Below, in pieces: positions 1 to 9,780 of a DNA stretch of 64,000 nt. The notes under the pieces are model-generated. The model saw nothing but the letters and a program-made list of their open reading frames with translations. It did no database searches and was not told the origin of the DNA. The position numbers and the translations under genes are program-made. Source of the DNA: Bifidobacterium sp. B4142. Lineage in GTDB: Bacteria > Actinomycetota > Actinomycetes > Actinomycetales > Bifidobacteriaceae. The stretch lies in contig NZ_JAFNMJ010000001.1 in assembly GCF_026537325.1 (NCBI RefSeq), positions 310,001 through 374,000 of the forward strand, in the 5' to 3' direction. The stretch's first letter is position 1. Every line of letters begins with the position of its first letter.

Positions 1-95
1 AGTTCAGGCTCGCGCTGGGCGGGTTCTGATCGGTCCGTCCTCAGGGCGGGCATCATCGTCAAGACAGGCTCTGGATGGCCTGATCAGGAGGAAGC

Positions 96-593
96 ATGGA
101 GCAACAGCAGACCGCCGGAACTGATTCGGAGCTCAGTGCTCCCGAGTTCGCCGCCCAGGGTCAGCGCCTGGGGGCCGTGGTCTACTTCTCGTCGGCCTCG
201 CGCAACACCGCCCGGTTCATTGCCAACTGCCATTTGGATGACGAGGGGATTGACGTCTTCCGTATCCCTCTGAGACCCAAGGATCCGCCGCTCAACATCC
301 GGCAGCCCTACATCCTGATCGTTCCCACCTATGGGGGCGGATCAGCCAAGAAGGCGGTCATGCCGCAAATCAAGCGCTTTCTGAACGACCCGGCCAACCG
401 GGCCGGGATTCGTGGGGTCATCGCCTCGGGCAACACCAACTTTGGGGAGGCCTTTTGCATGGCGGGGGACATCATCTCCCGCAAGTGCAATGTACCCTTC
501 CTCTACTATTTCGAGCTCATGGGCACCAAGGAGGATCAGGAGAAGGTCCGCCGTGGGGTTGTGGATTTCTTCCGCAACCACCCCGAGTCCTGA
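96..593 (+). CDS. nrdI: NrdI, flavodoxin-like activator of class Ib ribonucleotide reductase
   Basis: NrdI is a small FMN protein that supplies the oxidant used to build the dimanganese-tyrosyl radical cofactor of NrdF. The 165-residue product is close to the family length, with an N-terminal extension of about 25 residues. Residues 28-40 (VVYFSSASRNTAR) form the phosphate-binding loop of the flavodoxin fold, and the GNTNFGEAFC stretch near residue 112 is the second flavin loop. An AGGAGGAAGC ribosome site precedes the ATG. It lies 51 bases ahead of nrdE in the same direction. In the usual nrdHIEF order nrdH should sit just left of the window; bases 1-29 could hold only its last codons and cannot be assigned. 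Confidence 0.93.
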   Translation: MEQQQTAGTDSELSAPEFAAQGQRLGAVVYFSSASRNTARFIANCHLDDEGIDVFRIPLRPKDPPLNIRQPYILIVPTYGGGSAKKAVMPQIKRFLNDPANRAGIRGVIASGNTNFGEAFCMAGDIISRKCNVPFLYYFELMGTKEDQEKVRRGVVDFFRNHPES

Positions 594-644
594 GCCAATT
601 TCATTACACGCACTATCACCGCAATACTCATGAAAGGACACCCG

Positions 645-2840
645 ATGGGAGCAAACGAGGACACGTCCCTGGCCCTGGATAGGACCGCATCCGAGGATGA
701 GGAGACCTTCGATCCGGCTCACGACTACCATGCCCTGAACGCCATGCTGAACCTGTACGACAAGGACGGCAGGATTCAGTTCGACAAGGACCACGAGGCC
801 GAGCGCCAGTACATGGACCAGCACGTGCGGCCCAACACCATGACCTTCCCCTCCACGGCTGAGAGGATTGCCTACCTCCTGGATCACGAGTACTATGACC
901 GGAAGGTTTTTGATCGTTACACACCGGAGTTTCTGGACAAGATCTATCAGCATGCAGCCGAGAGCGGCTTCGAATTCGAAACCTTCCTGGGGGCCTTCAA
1001 GTTCTACACCTCCTATGCGCTGAAGACCTTCGACGGCAAGCGCTACCTGGAGGACTTCCCCCAGCGCTGCGTGGCCGTGGCCCTGGAGCTGGCCGACGGG
1101 GACGAGCAGGCCGCCATGAAGTACACGGATGAGATCATCTCCGGCCGCTTCCAGCCCGCCACCCCCACCTTCCTGAATCTGGGCAAGGCCCAGCGCGGTG
1201 AGCCGGTCTCCTGCTTCCTGGTGCGCATCGAGGACAACATGGAGTCCATCTCCCGCGGCGTCAACGCCGCCCTGCAGCTGTCCAAGAGGGGCGGCGGCGT
1301 GGCCCTGCTGCTTAGCAACCTGCGCGAGATGGGTGCACCCATCAAGCACATCGAGAACCAGTCCAGCGGCGTGGTCCCGGTCATGAAGCTCCTGGAGGAC
1401 TCCTTCTCCTATGCCAACCAGCTGGGTGCCCGCCAGGGTGCCGGCGCCGTCTACCTGTCGGCCCACCACCCCGACATCATGCGCTTCTTGGATACCAAGC
1501 GGGAGAACGCGGATGAGAAGATCCGCATCAAGTCCTTGGCCCTGGGCGTGGTCATCCCCGACATCACCTTCGAGCTGGCCAAGCGCAAGGAGCCCATGGC
1601 TCTCTTCTCGCCCTACGACGTGGAGCGGGTCTATGGCAAGCCCTTTGCTGACATCTCCATCACCGAGCACTACGAGGAGATGGTCAAGGACAAGCGGATC
1701 CACAAGAAGTACATTGACGCCCGTGACTTCTTCATGACCCTGGCCGAGATCCAGTTCGAGTCCGGTTACCCCTACATTCTCTTCGAGGACACGGTCAACA
1801 AGGCCAACCCCATCGACGGGCGAATCACCATGTCCAACCTCTGCTCGGAGATCCTGCAGGTCCAGGAGCCCAGCACCTACTCCGAGAACCTGGACTATGA
1901 GCATATCGGCCGCGACATCTCATGCAACCTGGGGTCCCTGAACATCGCCAAGGCCATGGACGGCGGCCTGGCTGACACGGTCGAAACCTCGGTGCGGGCA
2001 CTGACCTCCGTCTCCGACCACACCAACATCGAGGCCGTCCCCTCCATCAAGCGGGGCAACGATGAGGGCCATGCCATCGGCCTGGGTCAGATGAACCTCC
2101 ATGGCTTCCTGGCCCGCGAGGGCATCCACTACGGGTCCGAGGACGGGCTGGACTTCACGGACATGTACTTCATGACCGTGGCCTACCACGCCTACAGGGC
2201 CTCCCATGCCCTGGCCGTGGAGCGGGGGAAGGCCTTCGCCTCCTTCGCCAAGTCCGACTACGCCAAGCCGGCAGGCCAGGGGAACTACTTCGACAAGTAC
2301 ACCGAGGGCAGCCGTTCCCTGGAGCCCAGGACCCAGCGGATCAAGGACCTCTTCGACCAGTACCAGGTCCACATCCCCACGGTTGAGGACTGGAAGGAGC
2401 TTCAGGCGGCCATCCTCAAGGACGGCATCTACAACCAGAACCTCCAGGCCGTTCCTCCGACCGGGTCCATCTCCTACATCAACCACTCCACCAGCTCCAT
2501 CCACCCGATTGCCTCCAAGATCGAGATCCGCAAGGAGGGCAAGATCGGACGCGTCTACTACCCGGCTCCCTACATGACCAACGAGAACCTGGACTACTTC
2601 GAGGATGCCTACGAGATCGGCTGGAAGAAGATCGTGGACACCTACGCCGAGGCCACCCAGCATGTGGATCAGGGGCTCTCGCTGACCCTCTTCTTCCCTG
2701 ACACGGCCACCACCCGCGACCTGAACAAGGCTCAGATCTACGCCTGGCGCAAGGGGATCAAGACCCTCTACTACATCAGAATCCGCCAGCAGGCGCTGGA
2801 GGGCACCGAGGTCGAGGGCTGCGTCAGCTGCATGCTCTAA
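645..2840 (+). CDS. nrdE: Class Ib ribonucleoside-diphosphate reductase, alpha subunit
   Basis: NrdE is the catalytic subunit that reduces ribonucleoside diphosphates to deoxyribonucleotides. The product of about 731 residues has the class I barrel motifs: SCFLVRIED near residue 190, the NLCSEI active-site loop near 395, and the C-terminal redox pair CVSCML that accepts electrons from NrdH. An in-frame ATG at 630 exists, but AAAGGA at 633-638 lies inside that extension and is spaced six bases from the ATG at 645, so 645 is preferred. It lacks the long N-terminal ATP-cone of NrdA, as expected for class Ib. It is flanked by nrdI and nrdF. Confidence 0.96.
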   Translation: MGANEDTSLALDRTASEDEETFDPAHDYHALNAMLNLYDKDGRIQFDKDHEAERQYMDQHVRPNTMTFPSTAERIAYLLDHEYYDRKVFDRYTPEFLDKIYQHAAESGFEFETFLGAFKFYTSYALKTFDGKRYLEDFPQRCVAVALELADGDEQAAMKYTDEIISGRFQPATPTFLNLGKAQRGEPVSCFLVRIEDNMESISRGVNAALQLSKRGGGVALLLSNLREMGAPIKHIENQSSGVVPVMKLLEDSFSYANQLGARQGAGAVYLSAHHPDIMRFLDTKRENADEKIRIKSLALGVVIPDITFELAKRKEPMALFSPYDVERVYGKPFADISITEHYEEMVKDKRIHKKYIDARDFFMTLAEIQFESGYPYILFEDTVNKANPIDGRITMSNLCSEILQVQEPSTYSENLDYEHIGRDISCNLGSLNIAKAMDGGLADTVETSVRALTSVSDHTNIEAVPSIKRGNDEGHAIGLGQMNLHGFLAREGIHYGSEDGLDFTDMYFMTVAYHAYRASHALAVERGKAFASFAKSDYAKPAGQGNYFDKYTEGSRSLEPRTQRIKDLFDQYQVHIPTVEDWKELQAAILKDGIYNQNLQAVPPTGSISYINHSTSSIHPIASKIEIRKEGKIGRVYYPAPYMTNENLDYFEDAYEIGWKKIVDTYAEATQHVDQGLSLTLFFPDTATTRDLNKAQIYAWRKGIKTLYYIRIRQQALEGTEVEGCVSCML

Positions 2841-2949
2841 GGCATCTGCCCTAGGCATATGCAATCCCAGGTCGGTGCCGTCTTTGAGGGCGGCGCCGGC
2901 CCTTTGGTATCCACATCCACAGGCCGGGTCCGTCCATGCGGTAGACTGA

Positions 2950-4005
<1,056 letters not shown>

Positions 4006-4052
4006 CCCGTCCGTCCCGCTCTGACGTGGAAGACACGACGTTGGAGCGTGAC

Positions 4053-4081
4053 TTGCGGAAAATGGAAAAACATGTCATTAT
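4053..4081 (+). promoter_or_regulatory. Candidate promoter of the tRNA-rpmG unit
   Basis: TTGCGG (4053-4058) and CATTAT (4076-4081) are separated by 17 bases, about 40 bases ahead of tRNA-Tyr. The spacing is right but the -10 box matches the consensus at only four of six positions, so this is a weak call from sequence alone. Confidence 0.35.
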
Positions 4082-4121
4082 AGGCAAGTTGCCGTACGGA
4101 GCTCCGGTTCTAGTGCGGCAT

Positions 4122-4203
4122 GGCGGATTTCCCAAGCGGTCAAAGGGAGCTGACTGTAAATCAGCCGCGTAATGCTTCAGAGGTTCGAATCCTCTATCCG
4201 CCA
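4122..4203 (+). tRNA. tRNA-Tyr (GTA)
   Basis: GGCGGAT pairs with ATCCGCC to close the acceptor stem, with A as discriminator. The anticodon loop CTGTAAA presents GTA, the T arm AGAGG-TTCGAAT-CCTCT is perfect, and the variable region is long, as expected for bacterial tRNA-Tyr. CCA is not encoded. Confidence 0.97.
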
Positions 4204-4204
4204 C

Positions 4205-4276
4205 GCCTCGGTAGCTCAGTGGCAGAGCACTTCCTTGGTAAGGAAGAGGTCGTGAGTCCGATTCTCACCCGAGGCT
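4205..4276 (+). tRNA. tRNA-Thr (GGT)
   Basis: The acceptor stem GCCTCGG/CCGAGGC, anticodon stem CTTCC/GGAAG with loop TTGGTAA (GGT), and T arm GTGAG/CTCAC all pair. It starts one base after tRNA-Tyr, so the three tRNAs here form one transcript. Confidence 0.97.
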
Positions 4277-4280
4277 CTCT

Positions 4281-4354
4281 GGCGGGGTAGCTCAGCTGGC
4301 TAGAGCGTACGACTCATAATCGTAAGGTCAAGAGTTCGAGTCTCTTCCTCGCTA
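4281..4354 (+). tRNA. tRNA-Met (CAT), elongator type
   Basis: GGCGGGG pairs with CCTCGCT through two G-T pairs. The anticodon stem TACGA/TCGTA encloses CTCATAA (CAT). The first acceptor pair is G-T rather than the mismatch typical of initiator tRNA, and the anticodon stem lacks the run of G-C pairs of an initiator, so this is called elongator Met. It leads directly into rpmG. Confidence 0.93.
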
Positions 4355-4400
4355 CTGTGGCCGACATACGTCGGTCGTGCAACGACTATAGAGGTGAACC

Positions 4401-4568
4401 ATGGCAAAAGCCGCAGATATCCGTCCTGGCATTACGCTGGCGTGCACCGTGTGCAAGGAGCGTAATTACATTACGACCAAGAACCGTCGTAACACTCCTG
4501 ACCGTCTGGAGCTCAAGAAGTTCTGCCCCCGTTGCGGCAAGCATACCCTGCACCGGGAGACCCGCTGA
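4401..4568 (+). CDS. rpmG: 50S ribosomal protein L33, zinc-binding form
   Basis: This 55-residue gene encodes L33, a small protein near the tRNA exit region of the large subunit. It has the L33 signature YITTKNRRN and two CxxC pairs, CTVC at residues 15-18 and CPRC at 42-45, making it the zinc-binding (C+) form. An AGAGGTGAACC site precedes the ATG. It is downstream of tRNA-Tyr, -Thr and -Met, an arrangement common in actinobacteria, and ends just before a clear terminator. Confidence 0.95.
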   Translation: MAKAADIRPGITLACTVCKERNYITTKNRRNTPDRLELKKFCPRCGKHTLHRETR

Positions 4569-4593
4569 GTTCTTCCCGTCCTTTGGCTTCATC

Positions 4594-4624
4594 AGAACCC
4601 GACCATTTGGCTGGGTTCTTTTTT
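4594..4624 (+). terminator. Rho-independent terminator of the tRNA-rpmG unit
   Basis: AGAACCC (4594-4600) pairs with GGGTTCT (4613-4619) across a 12-base loop and is followed by TTTTT. Confidence 0.85.
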
Positions 4625-4728
4625 ATACACAGGTTCTTCTTTATGCAAATCTGCCTATATGCCTACTCCGCATTATCTGAAGATACTGCTGGGAGCAGAA
4701 CGGGTTTGGTGATGTAGGGGACTCAGCC

Positions 4729-6060
4729 TTAGAGAGTGCCCTGGTAGGCGGTCGCAAATGCCTGATCCAGATCGGCGATCAGGTCGTCCGGGTTCTCCAG
4801 GCCTACGGAGATTCGAATCAGGTCGTCGCCCACACCGGCGCTGAGGCGGTAGGGCTCTGGAACCTCCCTGTGGGTGATCCTGGCCGGGTCCACAATCAGG
4901 GTGCGACAGTCGCCGATGTTAGGCATGTAGCTCATGAGATGCACCGAGTCCACAATGCGCTTGACCTGCTCGTAGCCTCCCTGGACTTTGAAAGACAGGA
5001 TCGAGCCGACGCCCTTGGGCAGCAAGGTTGATGCCAGATGGTCTTGCTGGTCCGTATCGCCCTGGTGCCGACCCCCGGGAATGCCCGAATAGTTGACCTG
5101 CTCCACCTGGGGAATGGTCAGCAGGTGGCGGGCCAGAATTGTCGCCGTCTTCACCTCGGTGGCGACCCGCTGGGCCAGGGTCTCAAGGCCGGTCAGCTGC
5201 AGGTAGGCGGTGAAGGGGCTCATGACCGCTCCGAAGGTGTGCAGGTACTTGGTATGGACCCTGCGGAGAAAGGCCATCTTGCCGAAGGCATCCAGAAAGC
5301 TGACCATGGACCCGTGCCGCTCGTCGCTGATGATCAGTTCGGGCTGGCTCATCTGTGGGAAGCGGCCGTTGCCCCAGTCGAACCGTCCTGCGTCCACGAT
5401 GACCCCGCCCAGAGAGTTGCCATGGCCGCTGATCCCCTTGGTGGTCGAATGGACGACGATGTCGGCACCGAAGTCGATCGGGTTGAGCAGGTAGGGCGTG
5501 GGCACCGTATTGTCGATGATTAGGGCCAGCCCATGCCGATGGGCCAGGTCGGCAAGGCCGGGGATGTCAGCTATGGCCGTGGACGGATTGGCCACGGATT
5601 CGGCGAAGATGGCCCTGGTGTTGTCCTGGATCAGGGATTCCACGGCATCAAGGTCGTTAATGTCATCCACGAAATCCGTTTCGATGCCGAAGTTGGGGAA
5701 GAAGGTCTTCATGGCATCCACCGAGGTTCCGTAAAGATCGACCGGGGAAATTAGTCTCCCGCCGCCCTCGGCGGCACACATGAGGGCTGACGATACAGCG
5801 GCCATCCCCGAGGCCATGGCCACGGCCCCCTTTCCCCCCTCCAGGCTGGACAGGCGGTCCTCCAGGACCTTGACCGTGGGGTTGGCTAGGCGTGAGTAAG
5901 AGAACCCTTGTATCTCGCCGGCGGCCAGGGCGTCTCCTCGGTCGGCGGTGACCATGTCAAAGGCGGCCGACTGGTAGATGGGGACGCTGGCCGCGCCTCC
6001 GCCCTGGCTTTGACAGTCATAGCCGTCATGGACGGCTTTTGTTGCAAATCCTTTGCTCAT
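4729..6060 (-). CDS. metY: O-acetylhomoserine sulfhydrylase (Cys/Met metabolism PLP enzyme)
   Basis: MetY makes homocysteine from O-acetylhomoserine and sulfide, and members of the family can also take methanethiol to give methionine directly. The 443-residue product belongs to the Cys/Met-metabolism PLP-dependent family. It has the phosphate-binding ASGMAA motif (about 83-88), IIDNT (about 181-185) with the PLP-nitrogen Asp, and the Schiff-base Lys208 in HSTTKG. GAGGAAG stands nine bases ahead of the ATG on the minus strand. It is the last gene of a same-strand run that begins with a URO-D-fold protein and a Liv-type transporter, 112 bases after the ATPase gene. The context suggests that the imported compound feeds sulfur or methyl groups to methionine. 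Substrate choice cannot be read from sequence. Confidence 0.88.
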   Translation of the reverse strand: MSKGFATKAVHDGYDCQSQGGGAASVPIYQSAAFDMVTADRGDALAAGEIQGFSYSRLANPTVKVLEDRLSSLEGGKGAVAMASGMAAVSSALMCAAEGGGRLISPVDLYGTSVDAMKTFFPNFGIETDFVDDINDLDAVESLIQDNTRAIFAESVANPSTAIADIPGLADLAHRHGLALIIDNTVPTPYLLNPIDFGADIVVHSTTKGISGHGNSLGGVIVDAGRFDWGNGRFPQMSQPELIISDERHGSMVSFLDAFGKMAFLRRVHTKYLHTFGAVMSPFTAYLQLTGLETLAQRVATEVKTATILARHLLTIPQVEQVNYSGIPGGRHQGDTDQQDHLASTLLPKGVGSILSFKVQGGYEQVKRIVDSVHLMSYMPNIGDCRTLIVDPARITHREVPEPYRLSAGVGDDLIRISVGLENPDDLIADLDQAFATAYQGTL

Positions 6061-6172
6061 GTGGGTGTCTTCCTCTGCTTATGTCCGGTCGTGAATCCTT
6101 CGCTAGCCCACCATCGAATCTTCTTTCAGGGTCTCGGGCAAGGCTCCGCTCATAGGTGTTTCTTATTGCCCG

Positions 6173-7954
6173 CTATCGGGAGGTTCCCTTGCCCAGGTAT
6201 GCCTGGCGAACACGTTCATCATTCAAGAGCTGTCGGGCGGGCCCCTCCAGACGGATTAGGCCGTTCTGCAACACGTACCCGTAGTCGGCGATGGACAGGG
6301 CCAGCTCGGCCTGCTGCTCGACCAAAAGGATGGAGATGCCCAGCTGGTCCCGAAGGGAGGCGATCTGCTCAAGCACCTGGTCGACCAGCTTGGGGGAGAG
6401 ACCCATGGTCGGCTCGTCCATGCATATCAACCGGGGATGGCTCATCAGGGCCCTGCCGAAGGCCAGCATCTGCTGCTCGCCTCCTGAAAGGGTGCCGGCC
6501 TGCTGCCCACGACGTTCGGCCAGGCGGGGGAAGCGCTCATATATAGCTTCCAGATCCTCCTCAATCTGACTGCGTTCCCTTTGGGTGTAGGCACCCATGC
6601 GCAGGTTCTCTTCCACGCTCATGGCGGCGAAGACCCTTCTCGCTTCAGGCACCGAGGCGATTCCGGAACGGACCCGATCCCTGGTGGGGGTATGGGTGAT
6701 TTCCCGTCCATCCAAACGGATGGTTCCCTCCTTTGGAGCCAGCAGACCCAGGATGGTCTTCATGGTTGTGGACTTGCCCGAAGCATTCCCGCCCAGAAGG
6801 GAGACGATGCCGCCTTGGGGAACGCGAAGACTGACATGGTCCAGGGCCTTGACCGGGCCATAGCTCGCATCCACGGCATCCAGGGAAAGCAAGGTTCGGT
6901 CCCCCTCGGCAGTTGGCTTCCCCCTATCGTCATCCGACGACTCAGCTTTGGTTTTTAGCTTGGTTCCTGTGCTGTCGGGATCCTGGCCATCGATCGGTTC
7001 TACAACGGTGGCCGGAGCCAGGGCGTTCTGCCGGGCCAGAACATCTGCCTGCCCGTTCACGGGGGCATCGTTGCGGGGTCTGCGGTCGCCCAGGTATGCG
7101 GTGATGACGCGGGGATCGGCACTGACCTGCCTGGGAGGTCCGGAGGCGATGATCCTGCCGCCGTCCATGGCGATGACCTGATCGCACAGTGCTTCGATCA
7201 GGTCGATCTTATGCTCGACCAGGAGCATGGTCTGCCCTTGGGCCTTGAGCTCCAGAAGCTGTTGCAGCACTTCGGCGGTCTCCGATTGGTTCATTCCTGC
7301 CGTGGGTTCGTCCAAAACCAGGATGTCGGGGGAGCTGACGTGGGCTCTGGCTATCTCGGTGCGTCGCCGGTTGGCGTAGGAGAGTGTGTAGGCGGCCTGG
7401 GTGCGATGTTCCTCCAGGCGCTCGCTGAATCTGTCAATTTCGGACTGGACGGCCTTGCGCTCGACGACCGCCTCCCTCCGGCAGGCGGGACCGGGCACCA
7501 GCGTCAGCCAGGTCTGCGTCAGCAGGGGGATCCATCGCAGGATGGGCCACCGCTCCAGGCGGCGAAAGGGTCTGTGGGCTTCCAGGCGTCTATGGAACCC
7601 TACAGCCACATTCTCCTCAACGCTCATGGTCGGAAAGACCCTGCCGTTCTGGAAGGTGCGGGACACCCCCTGCTCGGCCATGTCCGTAGCGGGCAGGCCG
7701 GTCACGGTGCGTCCCTTAAGGCTGATCTGGCCCGAGTCGGGCTTGAGAAAGCCGCAGATCAGGTTGATGGTCGTGGACTTGCCTGATCCGTTGGGGCCGA
7801 TAATGCCTATCACCTGGCCGGATGCCAGATCCATGTTCACGTCGGCCACTGCCTGCAGTCCCTGGAAGCTCTTGCTCAGATTGCGCACGCTGAGCAGGGG
7901 CTGATCAGCATTGTCGCGTACAGGTTCGGGATTATGCCGGCTGCCCGTCATCAT
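6173..7954 (-). CDS. Fused LivG-LivF-type ABC transporter ATPase
   Basis: Two branched-chain-amino-acid-type ATPase domains lie in one 593-residue chain. Domain 1 (about 20-290) has Walker A GPNGSGKST at 53-61 and Walker B with LDEP at 214-217, but its signature reads LSYANRR (191-197) where LivG normally has LSYGQQR or LSGGQ. An acidic linker of about 60 residues follows. Domain 2 (about 355-590) has Walker A GGNASGKST, an intact LSGGEQQ and MDEPTMGLSP as in LivF. The start overlaps the permease stop by four bases (ATGA), so the two are translationally coupled. The normal arrangement is two separate genes. The altered signature implies one degenerate ATP site. The substrate could be an amino acid or another small amide or thioether. 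Confidence 0.88.
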   Translation of the reverse strand: MMTGSRHNPEPVRDNADQPLLSVRNLSKSFQGLQAVADVNMDLASGQVIGIIGPNGSGKSTTINLICGFLKPDSGQISLKGRTVTGLPATDMAEQGVSRTFQNGRVFPTMSVEENVAVGFHRRLEAHRPFRRLERWPILRWIPLLTQTWLTLVPGPACRREAVVERKAVQSEIDRFSERLEEHRTQAAYTLSYANRRRTEIARAHVSSPDILVLDEPTAGMNQSETAEVLQQLLELKAQGQTMLLVEHKIDLIEALCDQVIAMDGGRIIASGPPRQVSADPRVITAYLGDRRPRNDAPVNGQADVLARQNALAPATVVEPIDGQDPDSTGTKLKTKAESSDDDRGKPTAEGDRTLLSLDAVDASYGPVKALDHVSLRVPQGGIVSLLGGNASGKSTTMKTILGLLAPKEGTIRLDGREITHTPTRDRVRSGIASVPEARRVFAAMSVEENLRMGAYTQRERSQIEEDLEAIYERFPRLAERRGQQAGTLSGGEQQMLAFGRALMSHPRLICMDEPTMGLSPKLVDQVLEQIASLRDQLGISILLVEQQAELALSIADYGYVLQNGLIRLEGPARQLLNDERVRQAYLGKGTSR

Positions 7955-9771
7955 GCCCTCCTTTTGGTTGAGAACAGACCCTGTGGTCTGCAGATGATGA
8001 AGATGATCAGGACGAGTCCGTAGGCCATGATTCTCACCTCGGGCAGGATGCGCAGCAGTTCAGGGGCCCCTACCAGGATCAGGGAGCCGATCACAGCTCC
8101 GGTCGGGGACTTCATACCACCCAGGACGATGATGGTCAGAATCAGGGTCGACATGGTCGGGTTGAAGAGGGTCGGGTCGATATAGGTGTACTGGTGCGCC
8201 AGTAGAGCACCAGCGATACCCGCCGATCCGCATGCCAGGGCGTAGGCCAGCGCCTTGTAGGCCCCTGTCCTGATCCCTAGGGACCAGGCCGCTTGTCCGT
8301 CCTCGCCGATGGCTTCGAAGACGTGGCCCAGATGTGAGGACCTGATCCGAGAGATCACTGCGAGGACTAGTAGAAGAACGATCAAGTCCAGTAGGTACTG
8401 CATCTGCTGGGTGTAGAGCGGCTTGCCCAGGAATGTTGGCAGCGGAATGCCCTGCAGACCTAGCGAGCCCCTGGTCAGAGGTTCCCAGATGCGGATGATG
8501 GCGACCATGACTGCTCCCACCCCTATGGTGGCGATAGCCACATAGTGGCCACTGAGCTTCCATACAGGGAATGTCAGCAGGGATGCGGCTAAGGCGGCGA
8601 TGACGGCCGCGCCCAGCAGGGAGAGCGTGAAAGGCCAATGCAGACGTATGGTCAACAGAGCCGAGGCGTAGGCTCCCACGGCCACAGGTCCCGCCAAGCC
8701 CAGGATGGTCTGCCCGGCCGAGCCCGAGATCAGCGTCAGGCCCACTGCGGCAATGGCGTATATGGCAACCTGGGTTCCGATGCCGGCCAGATGGTCGGAG
8801 AAAATGAATGGGGTGGCCAGAGCGGCTGCTGCAAGGCCGAGGTTGGCCCAAAGTGGCAGTCGAATGGGTCTGGCGGCTTCCGGGAGGGTTCCGGTCATGG
8901 GCTCCTTGCCCATGTCTGCCTTGCGGCCTAGGAATCCTGAAGGCTTGAGGATCAGAACCAGCAGGAGGGTGCCGAAGGTGATTAGGTCATGTACACCATC
9001 GCCGAAGAGTCCTACGCCGACAGCCTCGGCCAAACCCAGCACCAGGCCGCCAATAATGGCTCCGGGGATGGAGCCCAGTCCGCCGATGGCTGCAGCCACG
9101 AAAGCCGTCATGCCGATGGCGTTGCCGTCCATGGGGTTGATGTTCGTCTTGAACAGACCGATGAAAATTCCGGCGATACCAGCCAGGACCGAGCCGATAA
9201 CGAAGGCTATGGTGCGAATGGAGGTGACAGGTACTCCCATCTGCAATGCGGCCTGGGAATCCTGGGAGGTGGCCCTGATGGCCTGCCCGGTCCTACCGTA
9301 GGTCAGGAAGGCCCAGAGCGCAGCCATGCTGGCCAAGGCGACCAGACCCATGACCAGGTCGGATGTGCCGAAGCTGATGCCCAGCGCATGCAGGTTGTGG
9401 GTGGGCAACAGCTGGGGGAAGGGCCTGGTCTGAGAGCCAAAGATCAGCTGCATCCCGTTATCCAGGACCTGTCCTAGACCCACGGTGCCCAGAAGGGCGG
9501 CGATTGGTTGCCGACCCTCCAGGGGAGTGATGACCAGGAGGTTGGTGATCAGGCCGACCAAGCCCGTGACCAGGACGACGGCCAGGATGGTGGGAACGAG
9601 TCCCCAGCCTAGGGAGGAGCCTACCCACCAGGCCGTCATCATCCCGACCGCTACCAGGGATCCTTGTGCGAAGTTGGCCACATTGGTCACTCCGAAGACC
9701 AGGGACATACCCACGGCGGCCAGAGCGTAAACGCCGCCGTGGATGAGTCCGGAAAAGAGCGTCTCGACCAT
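7951..9771 (-). CDS. Fused LivH-LivM-type ABC transporter permease
   Basis: The N-terminal half (to about residue 285) is LivH-like, beginning with GLIHGGVYALAAVGMSLVFG and the conserved NFAQGSL. A short linker leads into a LivM-like half (about 310-606) with GLTLISGSAGQ, GHYVAIATIG and the conserved SPTGAVIGS near the end. Each half has several hydrophobic spans, so one chain supplies both halves of the membrane channel. Fusions of the two permeases are unusual and are matched here by a fused ATPase. The gene starts nine bases after the binding-protein gene. A possible ribosome site, GAGGAG, lies rather far (12 bases) upstream. Confidence 0.88.
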   Translation of the reverse strand: MVETLFSGLIHGGVYALAAVGMSLVFGVTNVANFAQGSLVAVGMMTAWWVGSSLGWGLVPTILAVVLVTGLVGLITNLLVITPLEGRQPIAALLGTVGLGQVLDNGMQLIFGSQTRPFPQLLPTHNLHALGISFGTSDLVMGLVALASMAALWAFLTYGRTGQAIRATSQDSQAALQMGVPVTSIRTIAFVIGSVLAGIAGIFIGLFKTNINPMDGNAIGMTAFVAAAIGGLGSIPGAIIGGLVLGLAEAVGVGLFGDGVHDLITFGTLLLVLILKPSGFLGRKADMGKEPMTGTLPEAARPIRLPLWANLGLAAAALATPFIFSDHLAGIGTQVAIYAIAAVGLTLISGSAGQTILGLAGPVAVGAYASALLTIRLHWPFTLSLLGAAVIAALAASLLTFPVWKLSGHYVAIATIGVGAVMVAIIRIWEPLTRGSLGLQGIPLPTFLGKPLYTQQMQYLLDLIVLLLVLAVISRIRSSHLGHVFEAIGEDGQAAWSLGIRTGAYKALAYALACGSAGIAGALLAHQYTYIDPTLFNPTMSTLILTIIVLGGMKSPTGAVIGSLILVGAPELLRILPEVRIMAYGLVLIIFIICRPQGLFSTKRRA

Positions 9772-9780
9772 GATCGCAGC

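Noticed and set aside
1-29. End of nrdH
   Set aside because: One frame ends in TGA at 27-29, but its eight residues do not resemble the NrdH C-terminus, so no partial gene is called.
342-1904. 520-codon open frame on the minus strand
   Set aside because: It is opposite nrdI and nrdE, which are both certain. The translation is repetitive Leu/Gly/Val/His and matches no family.
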